Positions 25,329-35,498 of a DNA stretch of 64,000 bases are shown here, piece by piece. Location of the stretch: NCBI RefSeq assembly GCF_001412655.1, contig NZ_CP012996.1, positions 1,302,001 through 1,366,000 of the forward strand. The letters run 5' to 3'. Both the position numbers and the translations under genes were made by a program. The stretch is from Pedobacter sp. PACM 27299 (GTDB lineage: Bacteria; Bacteroidota; Bacteroidia; Sphingobacteriales; Sphingobacteriaceae). Within the stretch, counting starts at the first letter, position 1. Each line of letters opens with the position of its first letter. The notes under the pieces were generated by a model. That model was not told the origin of the DNA. It saw nothing but the letters and a program-made list of their open reading frames with translations, and ran no database searches.

Positions 25329-27793
25329 ATGAAAACGAAAATATACTACTTCTTTCCCTTGTTGTTCAGTCTTTTGTTATTTATTTTTAGTACTGCACAA
25401 GCACAAAATGCGGTTGTCATCTCGGGAGAGATCTCAGGGAAAGTCCTTGATGAATCACAAAAAGCATTTCCCTATGCCAGTATCAGTTTGTTGAATGCCA
25501 AAGACTCCAGTTCTGTAAGGGGAACTTTAACCGGTGACAACGGAAACTATGAGTTCAAAAACATTCATCCAGGAAAATACCTGGTTTCCATTTATGTGGT
25601 GGGGTACCGGAAAATAGTAAAAGGTCCTTATCAGATTGGAGCGGATCAACGTTTACATACCATTGCACAGGTTCAAATGGTGGTTGATGCACAGCAATTG
25701 CAAGGTGTTGATATTGTGAAGCAAAAGCCTTTGATAGAAAGACAAATCGATAAAACGGTCTTGAATATAGAAAACAGTATTCTGGCGACTGGTAATACCG
25801 CATTGGAGATTCTACAGAAATCTCCGGGGGTGACGGTAGATAAGGATGGGAAAATTGCCCTGAGGGGGAAACAGGGAGTGACAGTGATGTTAGATGGGAA
25901 ACCAACCTACCTTTCAGCAGAACAGCTGGCCAATTTATTGCGTTCCACAGAAGGCAGTGCCATTCAATCTATTGAGCTGATCACCAATCCTTCTGCTAAG
26001 TATGATGCGGCTGGGAACTCAGGGATCATCAATATTAAACTAAAGAAAAACCGTAATTACGGTACGAATGGCTCCTTATCGGCAGGAGTTGGTTATGGCA
26101 CAAATTATAAATTCAATACCGGCCTGAACCTGAACCATAGAGAGAAGAAGTTCAATATTTTTGGAAATGCAGACTTTGGATTGAACAACCGTTTCCAGGA
26201 AACTGACATTATGAGGGTCAACAATACGGCTACCAATCAGACCTATTTCGACCAGACCGGTCATACGGATGCCAGACGTAGAAACCGGAACTTTAAAGCA
26301 GGAATGGACTATTTTATCAATGACAATAATACCATCGGCTTCTTTGTAAATGGTTACCATAGCAACAGAAAATCTAATGCAGATGTGCTGACTTTAATTG
26401 GCGACAGGCCCGGTAAGACGGATTCTTCAGTAGTGGCGCCAAATACCAGCACTGGAAAGTATACCGGAATTACCTATAATTTAAATTATAAAGGAACATT
26501 GGATACCCTGGGACAGGAGATCAGCATGGATGTCGACTATTCCCGTTACAATGGTGATGAAGACAATGTTTTCAATAATCAATTTAAGAATGCCAATGGA
26601 GCACCTTTAAAACCATCTTATATTTTTAGGAATTCAACCCCCTCAATGGTGAAAATATGGGGCGCAAAAGTAGATTATACCTATCCCATTAACAAAACGA
26701 TGAAGTTAGACCTGGGGGCAAAATCCAGCTTTGTGAGTACAGACAATAGCTTCCTTTTGAGAACTTTGTTCAGGACCAATGGCAGACTGATGGGGTAAAA
26801 AGCAACCAGTTTATATACGATGAAAACATCAATGCGGCCTATGCGAATTTTAAAACTAAATTTAAGCGTACCACAATTCAATTGGGCTTAAGGGCGGAGC
26901 AAACCAATTCTAAAGGAAATTCTATCACGGAAAAGAAAGTGGTGAAAAGAGATTATATCAATTTATTCCCTAGTGTATTTATCAATCAGGAATTGTCAAA
27001 AGACCATGAAATAGGGCTGTCTTATAGCCGCAGGATCGATCGCCCGGATTATAGTTCCTTAAATCCTTTTATTGATTACCTGGATTTATATTCTTACAGA
27101 CAAGGGAATCCTTTCTTAAAACCACAGTTTACCAATGCATTTGAGTTCTCTTATTCCTTCAAAAAGACATTAAATGCGACCATCGGCTATAGCCATACCA
27201 GTGATGTGATGACGGATGTACTGCTCACCGATACCGCAAGGAAAACTATTTTTATCTCTGTGCAAAATCTGGCCAAACAGGATTCTTATAACCTCAACCT
27301 GAGCTATCCAATAGCCATTACAGAATGGTGGAGTACCAATAATAATTTAACTACCTATTACAACCGTTTTCAAACTCCTGATATTTTAGGGAATCCTTAT
27401 AAAAGCGGACGATTGGCTTACAACCTGAATACCACACAAACGCTGACCTTAAATCCGACTACAAAATTTGAATGGTCGGGCTATTTCCAGTCCAAACAAG
27501 TCTATGGAACGCTGTTGATTGCGGCACAGTATGGAATAGATCTGGGCGCCAGTAAGTCCTTTATGGACAATAAACTGAATATTAAATTTGCTGCCAATGA
27601 TGTGTTTAAATTGCAAAAAAGCAAGATTACCAGTGCGTTGGCTGATCAAAATTATGTAGTGAATGAAAGATGGGAAAGTCAGGTATTTCGCCTAACTTGT
27701 ACCTATCGTTTCGGAAGTAAAGATGTTAAGGGGGCCCGTCAGCGCTCAAGTAGTTCCGAAACAGAGGGGAGACGGGTTAAATCCGGCCGTTAA
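25329..27793 (+). pseudogene. Outer-membrane beta-barrel receptor with one-base frameshift
   Basis: Two frames encode one protein. The first part (start 25329, signal peptide to AQAQ) has a carboxypeptidase-like domain (residues ~35-115), a TonB-type plug (LEILQKSPGVTVDKDGKIALRGKQGVTVMLDGKP) and barrel strands, and ends early at 26798. The second part, open through 26882-27793, completes the barrel to the end. Joining them needs one extra T in the T4 run at 26755-26758, restoring SFLFENFVQDQWQTDG. The repaired protein is about 821 residues, normal for this outer-membrane beta-barrel family. It is either a recent pseudogene, a sequencing error, or a rare slippage site. Role: probably uptake of an unknown ligand. 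Confidence 0.85.
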
Positions 27794-27815
27794 GGCCATA
27801 TAAAATGATGGGTAG

Positions 27816-28469
27816 ATGATGTATACTTCTGAAAGAGATTATCATTCAACAAAATTGATTAAAAGAGGAGAGAAGGAATTGGATAGTTCTTTTTCCAAAT
27901 TTGCAGACTGGGTTCTGGAAGAATTTGGATGGCGTCCTATCAATATTATTTACGATAAAATTGACCCGAATGACCGGCCTAAACTCAGCCTGATCTTTGA
28001 ACTTCAAGGACAGGCCTCGGTTTTTCATAATGGCAGTGGTTACGATGAAAAGAAGAGAAAATCAGTGGTCGATAAGTTTAAAACTTTTGCTCATGAAGGC
28101 ATTGGTATCTCTGATAATTCGGATATCTGGGTGATTTTTCAGGAGTTCGAATCTGCAGAGCAGGCTGCTTGTAATGAGCGGATTCCAAAGGAAGAAGTGG
28201 AAGCTTTTAAAGCAAAATACGCGGATCAAAACCTTTGGGAGATTTCCCGTTTTGGCGCTTATACCACCTTTTTCTTTTTAACGAAAGATCAGATGCTGCA
28301 GAGTAAAGACAGCGGAATGCAGTCGGAAATCAGAGCCGAATACCTGAAGCTGCTGAAACCTTACGATGAGTTTAATTATTTCAATCTGGAGAACTTACCG
28401 ATTGTATTTGATAATAAAGAAAATTTTGATGAGCATTACCAGGGAAGCTGGCATCAATTTTACAGATAA
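27816..28469 (+). CDS. Conserved-looking protein of unknown function
   Basis: 217 residues (start ATG 27816 or 27819), no signal peptide or membrane helix, so cytoplasmic. The sequence is rich in aromatic and acidic residues, with features such as DWVLEEFGWRPINIIYDKIDPNDRPKL and ISRFGAYTTFFFLTKDQM. I do not recognise a family and see no catalytic motif. It begins 22 bp after the broken receptor gene and may have been co-transcribed with it. A strong hairpin follows at 28526. Codon use looks like its neighbours. Confidence 0.75.
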   Translation: MMYTSERDYHSTKLIKRGEKELDSSFSKFADWVLEEFGWRPINIIYDKIDPNDRPKLSLIFELQGQASVFHNGSGYDEKKRKSVVDKFKTFAHEGIGISDNSDIWVIFQEFESAEQAACNERIPKEEVEAFKAKYADQNLWEISRFGAYTTFFFLTKDQMLQSKDSGMQSEIRAEYLKLLKPYDEFNYFNLENLPIVFDNKENFDEHYQGSWHQFYR

Positions 28470-28525
28470 GGCTGTTTTCATCTTATTTGATAATGGAACA
28501 CAGATCAGGTTGAAAACCATATTAG

Positions 28526-28558
28526 GTGCTACCTGCGGAACTAATCCGCAGGTAGCAC
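28526..28558. terminator. 14-bp perfect hairpin between convergent genes
   Basis: Arms 28526-28539 and 28545-28558 are exact complements; the TAG stop of the DUF779 gene (28543-28541, minus strand) lies in the 5-base loop. It has no clear T run on either strand, so it may act as a stabilising 3' hairpin more than a classic terminator. Confidence 0.6.
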
Positions 28559-28915
28559 TGGTTCCAGATCTTTCAATTCTTCCTCGGTAAATAACTTGGA
28601 ATGGATTAAAAAGCCCATATCTAGGGTGGATTCAAGAGAAAAGCTCGCTGCTCTTCCAGGAATGACATCCAGTGTCAGTTTCGTATGTTTCCAATACTCA
28701 AACTGATCTCCGGCCATATAAAATTTACAGCCTTCAATTTCGCCAATACACACATCATTGGAGCCAAGCAGGAAACCGCCTTTCTCAAAGCAATGCGGAT
28801 AGGAGCCTTCGCAGCAGCCACCACTTTGGTGAAACATCAGTTCTCCATATTCTTCTTTAAGTTTTGCGATGACGGCTTTGGCTGCTGCTGTTGCCTCAAT
28901 TCTCTTGATTCCCAT
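28541..28915 (-). CDS. DUF779 family protein linked to aldehyde dehydrogenase
   Basis: 124 residues. The pattern IAKLKEEYGELMFHQSGGCCEGSYPHCF, then GDVCIGEIEGCKFYMAGDQFEYWKHTKLTLDVIPGRAASFSLES (here SNDVCIGEIEG), matches DUF779. The conserved GGCCEGSYPHC Cys cluster may bind metal or act in redox chemistry. DUF779 genes are regularly adjacent to aldehyde/alcohol dehydrogenase genes, as here, where it follows adhP by 11 bp. Function unproven; a folding or activation helper of the dehydrogenase is a reasonable guess. Cytoplasmic. Confidence 0.88.
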   Translation of the reverse strand: MGIKRIEATAAAKAVIAKLKEEYGELMFHQSGGCCEGSYPHCFEKGGFLLGSNDVCIGEIEGCKFYMAGDQFEYWKHTKLTLDVIPGRAASFSLESTLDMGFLIHSKLFTEEELKDLEPVLPAD

Positions 28916-28926
28916 TTTCTTGTGAT

Positions 28927-29961
28927 TTATTGATCCGCAATTTGTAAGACCATCCTTCCATCAATCTTTCCTGCTTTCATCTGATCGAACACTTCATTGA
29001 TGTCTTCCAGTTTTGCTGCGGTTACCGTTGCTTTAACTTTTCCTTCTGCTGCAAATTCAATGGCTTCCTGTAAATCTTTTCGGGTACCTACAATGGAGCC
29101 ACGGATTGTGATCCTGTTCAATACAGTATCAAAAATAGAAAGGTCGAAATTTCCAGGAGGAAGTCCGTTTAAAGCCATAGTTCCCTTTCGTCTCAGTGTT
29201 TCCAATCCTTGTTTAAAGGCAATTGGAGAAACAGCAGTGACCAATGCACCATGCATCCCACCAGTTTCTTTTTTGAGGAATTCCCCTGGATTCTGTTTCA
29301 TGGCATTCACCACTAAATCTGCGCCAAGTTTTGTGGCGAGTTCCAGCTTGTCATCAGCTACATCAATTGCGGCCACGTGCATGCCCATCGCTTTTGCATA
29401 TTGAACGGCAACATGGCCCAATCCACCAATTCCAGAAATAGCTACCCATTCCCCAGGTTTTACTTCTGTTTCTTTTAATCCTTTATAAACGGTTACACCG
29501 GCGCATAAAATTGGCGCCATTTCCAGTAAATTGGAATTTGCAGGTAAATGGCCTACGTAACGGGCATCAGCAATCACGTATTCCGCAAAACTGCCGTCTA
29601 CACTGTAACCGCCATTTTGCTGGCTTTCGCAGAGGGTTTCCCATCCGGTGATGCAATGGTCGCATCCGCCGCAGGCACTGTAAAGCCAGGGCACGCCTAC
29701 CAGATCGCCTTCTTTAACATTATTCACTTCTTGGCCAAGGGCTACTACATAACCTACGCCTTCATGACCAGGAATTAAAGGCATTTTCGGTTTTACCGGC
29801 CAATCTCCAGATACGGCATGTAAATCTGTATGGCATACGCCACTGGCAATTACTTTAACCAGGATCTGATTTCTGCCTGGTCTTTTAACTGCTACTTCTT
29901 CAATCTGCAATGGTTTTCCAAATTCGGAAATCACTGCGGCTTTCATCGTTTTAGGGAGCAT
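28927..29961 (-). CDS. adhP: Zinc-dependent alcohol dehydrogenase AdhP
   Basis: 344 residues. Catalytic zinc ligands are Cys43 (GVCHTD) and His66-Glu67 (PGHEGVG); the structural zinc is held by Cys97, Cys100, Cys103 and Cys111. The Rossmann glycine motif [17 protein letters not shown] follows near residue 175. The sequence corresponds to propanol-preferring AdhP, which oxidises short primary alcohols to aldehydes with NAD. It is placed between an aldehyde dehydrogenase gene and DUF779, so alcohol to aldehyde to acid steps are encoded together. Start could also be Met6 at 29946. Confidence 0.94.
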   Translation of the reverse strand: MLPKTMKAAVISEFGKPLQIEEVAVKRPGRNQILVKVIASGVCHTDLHAVSGDWPVKPKMPLIPGHEGVGYVVALGQEVNNVKEGDLVGVPWLYSACGGCDHCITGWETLCESQQNGGYSVDGSFAEYVIADARYVGHLPANSNLLEMAPILCAGVTVYKGLKETEVKPGEWVAISGIGGLGHVAVQYAKAMGMHVAAIDVADDKLELATKLGADLVVNAMKQNPGEFLKKETGGMHGALVTAVSPIAFKQGLETLRRKGTMALNGLPPGNFDLSIFDTVLNRITIRGSIVGTRKDLQEAIEFAAEGKVKATVTAAKLEDINEVFDQMKAGKIDGRMVLQIADQ

Positions 29962-30035
29962 AAAATATGGGGGTATAAATGAGAATAAAAAAATCCCGGA
30001 AAACTACCTGCTGTCCGGGATTGAATCATCAACCA

Positions 30036-31541
30036 TTAAAAGAATCCTAATTTATTTTTATCGTAAGAGATCAGCATATTTTTGGTGCTGCGGTAATGAT
30101 CCAGCATCATTTTATGGTTTTCTCTTCCGAAACCTGATTTTTTATAACCTCCGAATGGGGCATGTGCAGGGTAGGCATGGTACTGGTTTACCCAGATTCT
30201 TCCTGCCTGAATCGCGCGCGGCACCTGATATAGTTCATGTGCATCACGGGTCCATACGCCTGCACCCAATCCATATAAGGTATCGTTTGCAATTTCTATC
30301 GCTTCTTCTACCGTTTTAAAGGTAGTCACACAAAGTACAGGACCAAAAATCTCTTCCTGGAAAATGCGCATTTTGTTGTGTCCTTTTAATATCGTAGGCT
30401 CGATGTAATAACCAGTCCCTAATTCTCCTTCCAGCTTGTTGGCCGTACCCCCAATCAGAAGTTCTGCACCTTCTTCTTTACCAATGTTGAGGTAAGAAAG
30501 TATCTTTTGATACTGCTCATTCGAAGTCTGCGCGCCCATCATACTTGTTTTGTCTAATGGATGGCTGATTTTTATCGCTTTAGTACGCTCGATCACGCGG
30601 GCGATAAATTTGTCGTAAATGCTTTCCTGAATCAGGAGACGCGAAGGGCAGGTACAGATCTCTCCCTGGTTTAAGGCAAACATCACGGCACCTTCCACCG
30701 CTTTATCGAAAAAGGCATCGTCTTTATCTGCTACAGATTCAAAGAAAATATTCGGAGATTTTCCACCCAGTTCCATCGTGGAAGGAATGATGTTTTCTGC
30801 TGCATACTGCATGATTAAACGGCCAGAAGTGGTACTGCCGGTAAAGGCGACTTTCGAGATTCTTGAAGAAGTAGCTAAAGGTTTACCCACTTCAATTCCG
30901 TATCCGTTTACAATGTTTAGTACACCTGGAGGCAGGATGTCGCCGATCAATTCCATCAGGATGATGATCGAAACCGGGGTTTGTTCAGCAGGCTTCACTA
31001 CCGTGCAGCAACCTGCAGCCAGTGCTGGTGCGATTTTCCAGGTCGCCATTAATAAGGGGAAGTTCCAGGGGATGATCTGGGCAACTACGCCGATCGGCTC
31101 ATGCAGGGCAATGCTCACCGTATGCTCATCATGCTCTGCTATCGAACCCTCATCAGCTCTGATCACTCCAGCAAAATACCTGAAATGGTCTACTACCAGG
31201 GGTAAATCTGCAGCCAGTGTTTCCCGGATCGCTTTTCCATTGTCTATGGTTTCTATGGTAGCCAGGTATTCTAAATTGTCTTCTATTTTCTGTGCAACCT
31301 TTAACAATATATTGCTTCTGTATACTGCCGAACTTTTGCTCCAGGTTTTGAATGCCTCATGTGCTGCATCTAATGCCAGTTCTACATCTTCTTTACTCGA
31401 CCTCGCGGCTTTCGTAAATACTTTTCCATCTATCGGAGAGATGTTGTCGAAATAAACGCCCTTTACAGGAGCTACAAATTTGCCGCCAATGAAATTGTCG
31501 TAATGCGATTTAAATGACGGTCTTTTTACCAGATTTTCCAT
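30036..31541 (-). CDS. NAD-dependent aldehyde dehydrogenase
   Basis: 501 residues. Active-site residues are visible: Asn160 in IPWNF, Glu257 in MELGGKSP, and catalytic Cys296 in [11 protein letters not shown]. The cofactor site is FTGST near residue 233. The GEICTCPSR version and the length match acetaldehyde-type dehydrogenases (ExaC/AldB/AcoD group). It oxidises short aldehydes to acids in the cytoplasm, probably the product of AdhP encoded 74 bp downstream. The AraC gene lies divergently upstream. A -7 box for this operon lies at 31607-31614. Confidence 0.93.
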   Translation of the reverse strand: MENLVKRPSFKSHYDNFIGGKFVAPVKGVYFDNISPIDGKVFTKAARSSKEDVELALDAAHEAFKTWSKSSAVYRSNILLKVAQKIEDNLEYLATIETIDNGKAIRETLAADLPLVVDHFRYFAGVIRADEGSIAEHDEHTVSIALHEPIGVVAQIIPWNFPLLMATWKIAPALAAGCCTVVKPAEQTPVSIIILMELIGDILPPGVLNIVNGYGIEVGKPLATSSRISKVAFTGSTTSGRLIMQYAAENIIPSTMELGGKSPNIFFESVADKDDAFFDKAVEGAVMFALNQGEICTCPSRLLIQESIYDKFIARVIERTKAIKISHPLDKTSMMGAQTSNEQYQKILSYLNIGKEEGAELLIGGTANKLEGELGTGYYIEPTILKGHNKMRIFQEEIFGPVLCVTTFKTVEEAIEIANDTLYGLGAGVWTRDAHELYQVPRAIQAGRIWVNQYHAYPAHAPFGGYKKSGFGRENHKMMLDHYRSTKNMLISYDKNKLGFF

Positions 31542-31606
31542 GAATATGTCGTCTTTTTAATGATTTTTAAAGTACATTGAATTTGAACGGGAAGAACCCG
31601 CTATTA

Positions 31607-31614
31607 CAAACCTA
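31607..31614 (-). promoter_or_regulatory. -7 promoter box of the aldehyde/alcohol dehydrogenase operon
   Basis: On the minus strand this reads TAGGTTTG, matching TAnnTTTG, about 65 bases upstream of the ALDH start. No -33 element is clear, consistent with need for an activator such as the divergent AraC protein. Confidence 0.45.
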
Positions 31615-31735
31615 GGGCAATAGCCCGGGCAGTGGTAGGAGAATTGTTTCATAGTATAGCACTATTGTCTCATTGTACTAACTATTTGCGAGGCAATATG
31701 TTTGAATTAAGAATTGAATAGGTTAAACCAAATTA

Positions 31736-31743
31736 TATTTTTG
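31736..31743 (+). promoter_or_regulatory. -7 promoter box abutting the AraC start codon
   Basis: TATTTTTG ends two bases before the ATG at 31746, so the mRNA would begin at the start codon (leaderless). Confidence 0.45.
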
Positions 31744-31745
31744 AT

Positions 31746-32666
31746 ATGCAGCACAAATTAAATCCATTCGGACTCAGCAGAGCAGAAAGTTTAAAGACAC
31801 TCGTAGAAAATAGAACCGCATATACCTTGCAAAACTGTGAGTTAAATGTCTTTGAGACCTATACAGAATCTTATCGTGTACCGCTTGTATTTAATGATTT
31901 GGTGATCACCAGTATGTTAAGAGGAAAGAAGGTGATGCACTTGTCCGGGAAATCTGAATTTGATTATTATCCTGGGCAAACGGTGATTGTACCGCCATCA
32001 TTGTGCATGAATATCGATTTCCCTGAAGCAACGAGTGACAACCCAACACAATGTATTGCACTGGCGATTGATCCGGATCAAATCAGAAAAACAATCACCT
32101 ATCTCAATGAATTTTTCCCTAAAGAAGCTGCTGCTAGTTTGTGGCAATTGAATTTTGAGGAATGTCATTTTCAGAATAGCGAAGATATTGCAGGCTTAAT
32201 TAATAAAGTAGTCAGAATTTGCTCAGAACGCTCTGGAGCTACAGATATTCTAGCTGATCTGACCTTAAAAGAATTACTAGTACGCATCATGCAAAAACAG
32301 CATCTGAAGAGTTTGGGGGCAGATTTATCGGAGCAGAACCGCAATCCATTGGCTTATGTACTCCATTATATCAAAACTAATCTGAATGAAAAAATAAATA
32401 TCAATAGCTTGTCGGATAAGGCATGTATGAGTAAGGCCACGTTTTATCGCTTATTTAAGCGAGAACTGGGATTAAGTCCGAATGAATTTATTCTCTCTGA
32501 GAAAATTGCAAAAGCAAAACAACTGTTGAGTAATCCAAAAGCCAAGGTAGCTGCCGTTAGTTATGAGCTTGGATTCAGTGATGCAAATTACTTTATACGT
32601 GCATTTAAAAAATTGGTAGGAATGACACCTGGTCATTACCAGCTTCAAGTAAATGCCGGTTTCTAG
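31746..32666 (+). CDS. AraC-family regulator of the adjacent dehydrogenase operon
   Basis: 306 residues. The N-terminal ~190 residues form the AraC_N-type sensor domain seen in YqhC-like regulators (SMLRGKKVMHLSGKSEFDYYPGQTVIVPPS). Two C-terminal helix-turn-helix motifs span residues ~205-300 (INSLSDKACMSKATFYRLFKRELGLSPNEF and VSYELGFSDANYFIRAFKKLVGMTPGHY). It is divergent from the ALDH-AdhP-DUF779 operon with a 204-bp shared region, and YqhC-type relatives respond to aldehydes, so control of that operon is likely. This is inference from context. Confidence 0.88.
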   Translation: MQHKLNPFGLSRAESLKTLVENRTAYTLQNCELNVFETYTESYRVPLVFNDLVITSMLRGKKVMHLSGKSEFDYYPGQTVIVPPSLCMNIDFPEATSDNPTQCIALAIDPDQIRKTITYLNEFFPKEAAASLWQLNFEECHFQNSEDIAGLINKVVRICSERSGATDILADLTLKELLVRIMQKQHLKSLGADLSEQNRNPLAYVLHYIKTNLNEKININSLSDKACMSKATFYRLFKRELGLSPNEFILSEKIAKAKQLLSNPKAKVAAVSYELGFSDANYFIRAFKKLVGMTPGHYQLQVNAGF

Positions 32667-32828
32667 TCATTTTAAAAAAGGATGGAATGTGTTTTTATAA
32701 ATGTTTGATTGTGTTTTCTAGTTTTTAGGAATATAATGAATGAATTGAACGGAGTGAATTTATACATTATTAGTTAGTTTTAACTAAATCCCGCTGTAAA
32801 TAGAAACGTTCCTCATATCCATTTTATG

Positions 32829-32860
32829 AAAAGCTGAAGGTCCTCCTTCAGCTTTTTTTT
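32829..32860 (+). terminator. Intrinsic terminator downstream of AraC gene
   Basis: Perfect 12-bp arms 32829-32840 and 32845-32856 with a 4-base loop and a T8 run. It stands 162 bp after the AraC stop. The rest of the 336-bp gap (32667-33002) is AT-rich with no gene I can support. Confidence 0.88.
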
Positions 32861-33002
32861 GTTACAATCCCTGGTAAAAGGGGAGCAGGTATCCAACCAA
32901 TTGTTTACAAGACCAGTATTTTTTACTGTTTATATTTTATATTTTGTATCATTAACTTAGCGTTTGACCCACAGCTGAAACACCAAATAAACCAAATATA
33001 AA

Positions 33003-35369
33003 ATGAAACAATTAATGCCTGCAAAGCTCTTTTTGGGCTGTTGTCTGCTGTTTACATTAGCTAGCAGCCCAACTTTTGCAAAAGAGCTCTACATTTCTGT
33101 AAAAGGAAATGACAATAATCCAGGGACAAAAGAAAAGCCCTTGGCCAGCTTTAAAAAAGCACAGCTGATGGCACGAAAAATCAATGAAGCGCTGACCGTT
33201 TATGTTCGCGGCGGAACCTATTACCTGACTGCTCCAATAATTTTCACCAGGGAAGATGACAGGTCTGTAAAAACAGCAGTAGTATATAAAGCATTTCCTG
33301 GAGAACAGGTGAAAGTAAGTGCTGGAAAGCCACTGCAATTGACCTGGGAATCATTTTCCGCTGGAATTAAAAAAGCAAAGGTTGCTGATGAAATCGCTTT
33401 TGATCAGTTATTCGTTAACGGAAAACAGCAGCGCATGGCGAGGTATCCAAATTACAATCCGGCAATCCGTTTTTTCGGCGGGGCTTCTGCTGATGCCATT
33501 AGCCCGGAAAGGGTGAAAAGTTGGAAACATCCGGAGGGAGGATTTGTACATGCCCTTCATAAACATGAATGGGGAGGATACCAATACGAGATCATCGGAA
33601 AAGATGAACAAGGTAAATTAGCACTGAATGGCGGCTTTCAGAATAACCGGCAATTAGGAATGCATGATAAATACCGTTTTGTAGAAAATATTTTCGAAGA
33701 ACTGGATACCGCCGGGGAATGGTATTTTGATAAAAAAGATAAAACACTGTATCTGTATCCAGAAAAAGGAGTTGATTTAAGTAAAACACTACTGGAGGTT
33801 GCGCAGTTGAAATCACTTTTTGAGTTCCGTGGAACTGCAGCACAGCCGGTACGAAATATTCGGCTGGAAGGAATGGAGCTTAGCCATACGCTAAGGACTT
33901 TCATGGAAACCAAAGAACCCTTACTACGCAGCGACTGGACGATTTATCGTGGCGGAGCCGTAGTGATGGAAGGTGCAGAAAACTGTGTCATCAGCAATTG
34001 CTTTTTCAATTCAGTTGGTGGAAATGCTGTTTTTATGAGCAATTATAACAGAAATAATGTGGTCACAGGCTGTCATATTCTTAATGCAGGTGCCAGTGGG
34101 GTTTGTTTTGTGGGTGATCCAGCTGCAGTGCGTTCTCCAAGTTTTGAATATGGACAGTTCGTTCCTTTAAAGGATATGGACCTGGAGAAAGGACCTAAAA
34201 CGAATAATTATCCGGCGAATTGCAGTGTTGAAAATACTTTAATGCAAGGACTAGGCAGCGTAGAAAAACAGGTTGCCGGTGTAGAAATTTCTATGTCGAT
34301 GGACATAAAAGTAAGCCACAATACCATTTATGATGTGCCCAGAGCGGGAATAAACATCAGCGAAGGCACCTGGGGCGGACACTTGATTGCCTATAATGAT
34401 GTGTACGATACCGTATTGGAATCAGGAGATCATGGCGCTTTTAATTCCTGGGGCAGAGATCGTTTCTGGCACCCGGATTATGCTTCGATGGCCGAAATTG
34501 CTAAAAATAACCCCGAACTGATTAAGGCTGATGTGATCAAACCGATCGTCATTCATGACAATCGGTTCCGCTGTGACCATGGCTGGGATATTGACCTGGA
34601 CGATGGTTCTGGTAACTACCATATTTATAACAATGTTTGTCTGAATGGCGGACTAAAACTTAGAGAAGGTTTTTTCAGAACCGTAGAAAACAATGTGATC
34701 CTCAACAACTCATTTCACCCTCATGTCTGGTTTAAAAATAGCGGAGATGTTTTTAAACACAACGTAGTGATGCGTCCTTATTATCCGATCCGGGTGGAAG
34801 ATTGGGGTAAAGAAGTGGACTACAATCTTTTTCCTGATCAGGATGCGCTGCTGCAAGCTCAAAAAGCAGGCACAGATGTGCATTCGATATTCGGAGATCC
34901 TCAGTTTATCCATCCTGAAAAAGGAGATTATCGTGTAAAAGCCAGTTCTCCTGCCTTGAAAGTAGGCTTTAAGAATTTTTCAACAGACCAGTTTGGGGTA
35001 ACTAGCGCCAGCTTAAAGGCATTGGTTCGTCCGGTAAAGCTCCCGGTAATCGTTTCCGATGGGAAGTCTGATGAGGTAGTATATTATCACTTCCTTGGCG
35101 CAAAGGTGAAAAATCTAAATACACTGGGAGAACGTTCTGCCACAGGCATGGCTACTGAAACAGGTGTGTTAATCCTGGAAGTCCCAGAGAAAAGTATTTT
35201 GCATGGCTTACTGCAGGAAAATGATGTGCTGCTGATGTGCAGTAATCAGCAAATTAGTAACTGGAATGAGCTGGCTAAGGTACAGGGAGGTTTTAAAGCT
35301 GGACAAAAAGTACCCATCTCGATTTTTAGAAATCAGAGTTTAAAGAAAATGGAGGTCCTGATCAAATAG
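33003..35369 (+). CDS. Secreted right-handed beta-helix protein with C-terminal PDZ domain
   Basis: 788 residues with a signal peptide (cleavage near TFAKE). The start of the mature part (LYISVKGNDNNPGTKEKPLASFKKAQ) is the entry strand of parallel beta-helix carbohydrate enzymes. Coils continue to about residue 650 (repeats such as NCVISNCFFNSVGGNAVFMSNYNRNNVVTGCHILNAGASGV). The final ~90 residues form a PDZ-like domain (LEVPEKSILHGLLQENDVLLMCSNQQISNWNELAKVQGGF). The overall plan resembles GH141/GH120-type glycoside hydrolases, but catalytic residues are not assigned. Likely a periplasmic or surface glycan hydrolase or lyase. Monocistronic. Confidence 0.82.
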   Translation: MKQLMPAKLFLGCCLLFTLASSPTFAKELYISVKGNDNNPGTKEKPLASFKKAQLMARKINEALTVYVRGGTYYLTAPIIFTREDDRSVKTAVVYKAFPGEQVKVSAGKPLQLTWESFSAGIKKAKVADEIAFDQLFVNGKQQRMARYPNYNPAIRFFGGASADAISPERVKSWKHPEGGFVHALHKHEWGGYQYEIIGKDEQGKLALNGGFQNNRQLGMHDKYRFVENIFEELDTAGEWYFDKKDKTLYLYPEKGVDLSKTLLEVAQLKSLFEFRGTAAQPVRNIRLEGMELSHTLRTFMETKEPLLRSDWTIYRGGAVVMEGAENCVISNCFFNSVGGNAVFMSNYNRNNVVTGCHILNAGASGVCFVGDPAAVRSPSFEYGQFVPLKDMDLEKGPKTNNYPANCSVENTLMQGLGSVEKQVAGVEISMSMDIKVSHNTIYDVPRAGINISEGTWGGHLIAYNDVYDTVLESGDHGAFNSWGRDRFWHPDYASMAEIAKNNPELIKADVIKPIVIHDNRFRCDHGWDIDLDDGSGNYHIYNNVCLNGGLKLREGFFRTVENNVILNNSFHPHVWFKNSGDVFKHNVVMRPYYPIRVEDWGKEVDYNLFPDQDALLQAQKAGTDVHSIFGDPQFIHPEKGDYRVKASSPALKVGFKNFSTDQFGVTSASLKALVRPVKLPVIVSDGKSDEVVYYHFLGAKVKNLNTLGERSATGMATETGVLILEVPEKSILHGLLQENDVLLMCSNQQISNWNELAKVQGGFKAGQKVPISIFRNQSLKKMEVLIK

Positions 35370-35380
35370 TGTCTGATGAA

Positions 35381-35409
35381 TAATGAGCAGCTGCTGATGC
35401 TGCTCATTA
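35381..35409. terminator. Hairpin after the beta-helix gene
   Basis: Perfect 11-bp arms 35381-35391 and 35399-35409 with a 7-base loop. It is followed by A residues and lacks a T run, so termination is uncertain. Confidence 0.4.
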
Positions 35410-35435
35410 AAAAAATGGTAACATTATGATACTGT

Positions 35436-35468
35436 TTTGAGGATAATGAATGGGTTTCTTTAAGTTTG
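35436..35468 (+). promoter_or_regulatory. Promoter of the LysR gene
   Basis: TTTG at 35436-35439 and TAAGTTTG at 35461-35468, 21 bp apart, form a full match to the Bacteroidota -33/-7 promoter. The start codon is at 35499. Confidence 0.7.
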
Positions 35469-35498
35469 AATGTTTAACCAAGCCAATAACTGGATCCT

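Noticed and set aside
30778..31455. 225-codon plus-strand ORF opposite aldehyde dehydrogenase
   Set aside because: Fully antisense to an intact ALDH gene with complete active-site motifs; composition follows from the opposite frame.
32735..32776. 13-codon ORF after the AraC gene
   Set aside because: Very short, no biased residues and no regulated gene directly after it; nothing supports a leader peptide role.
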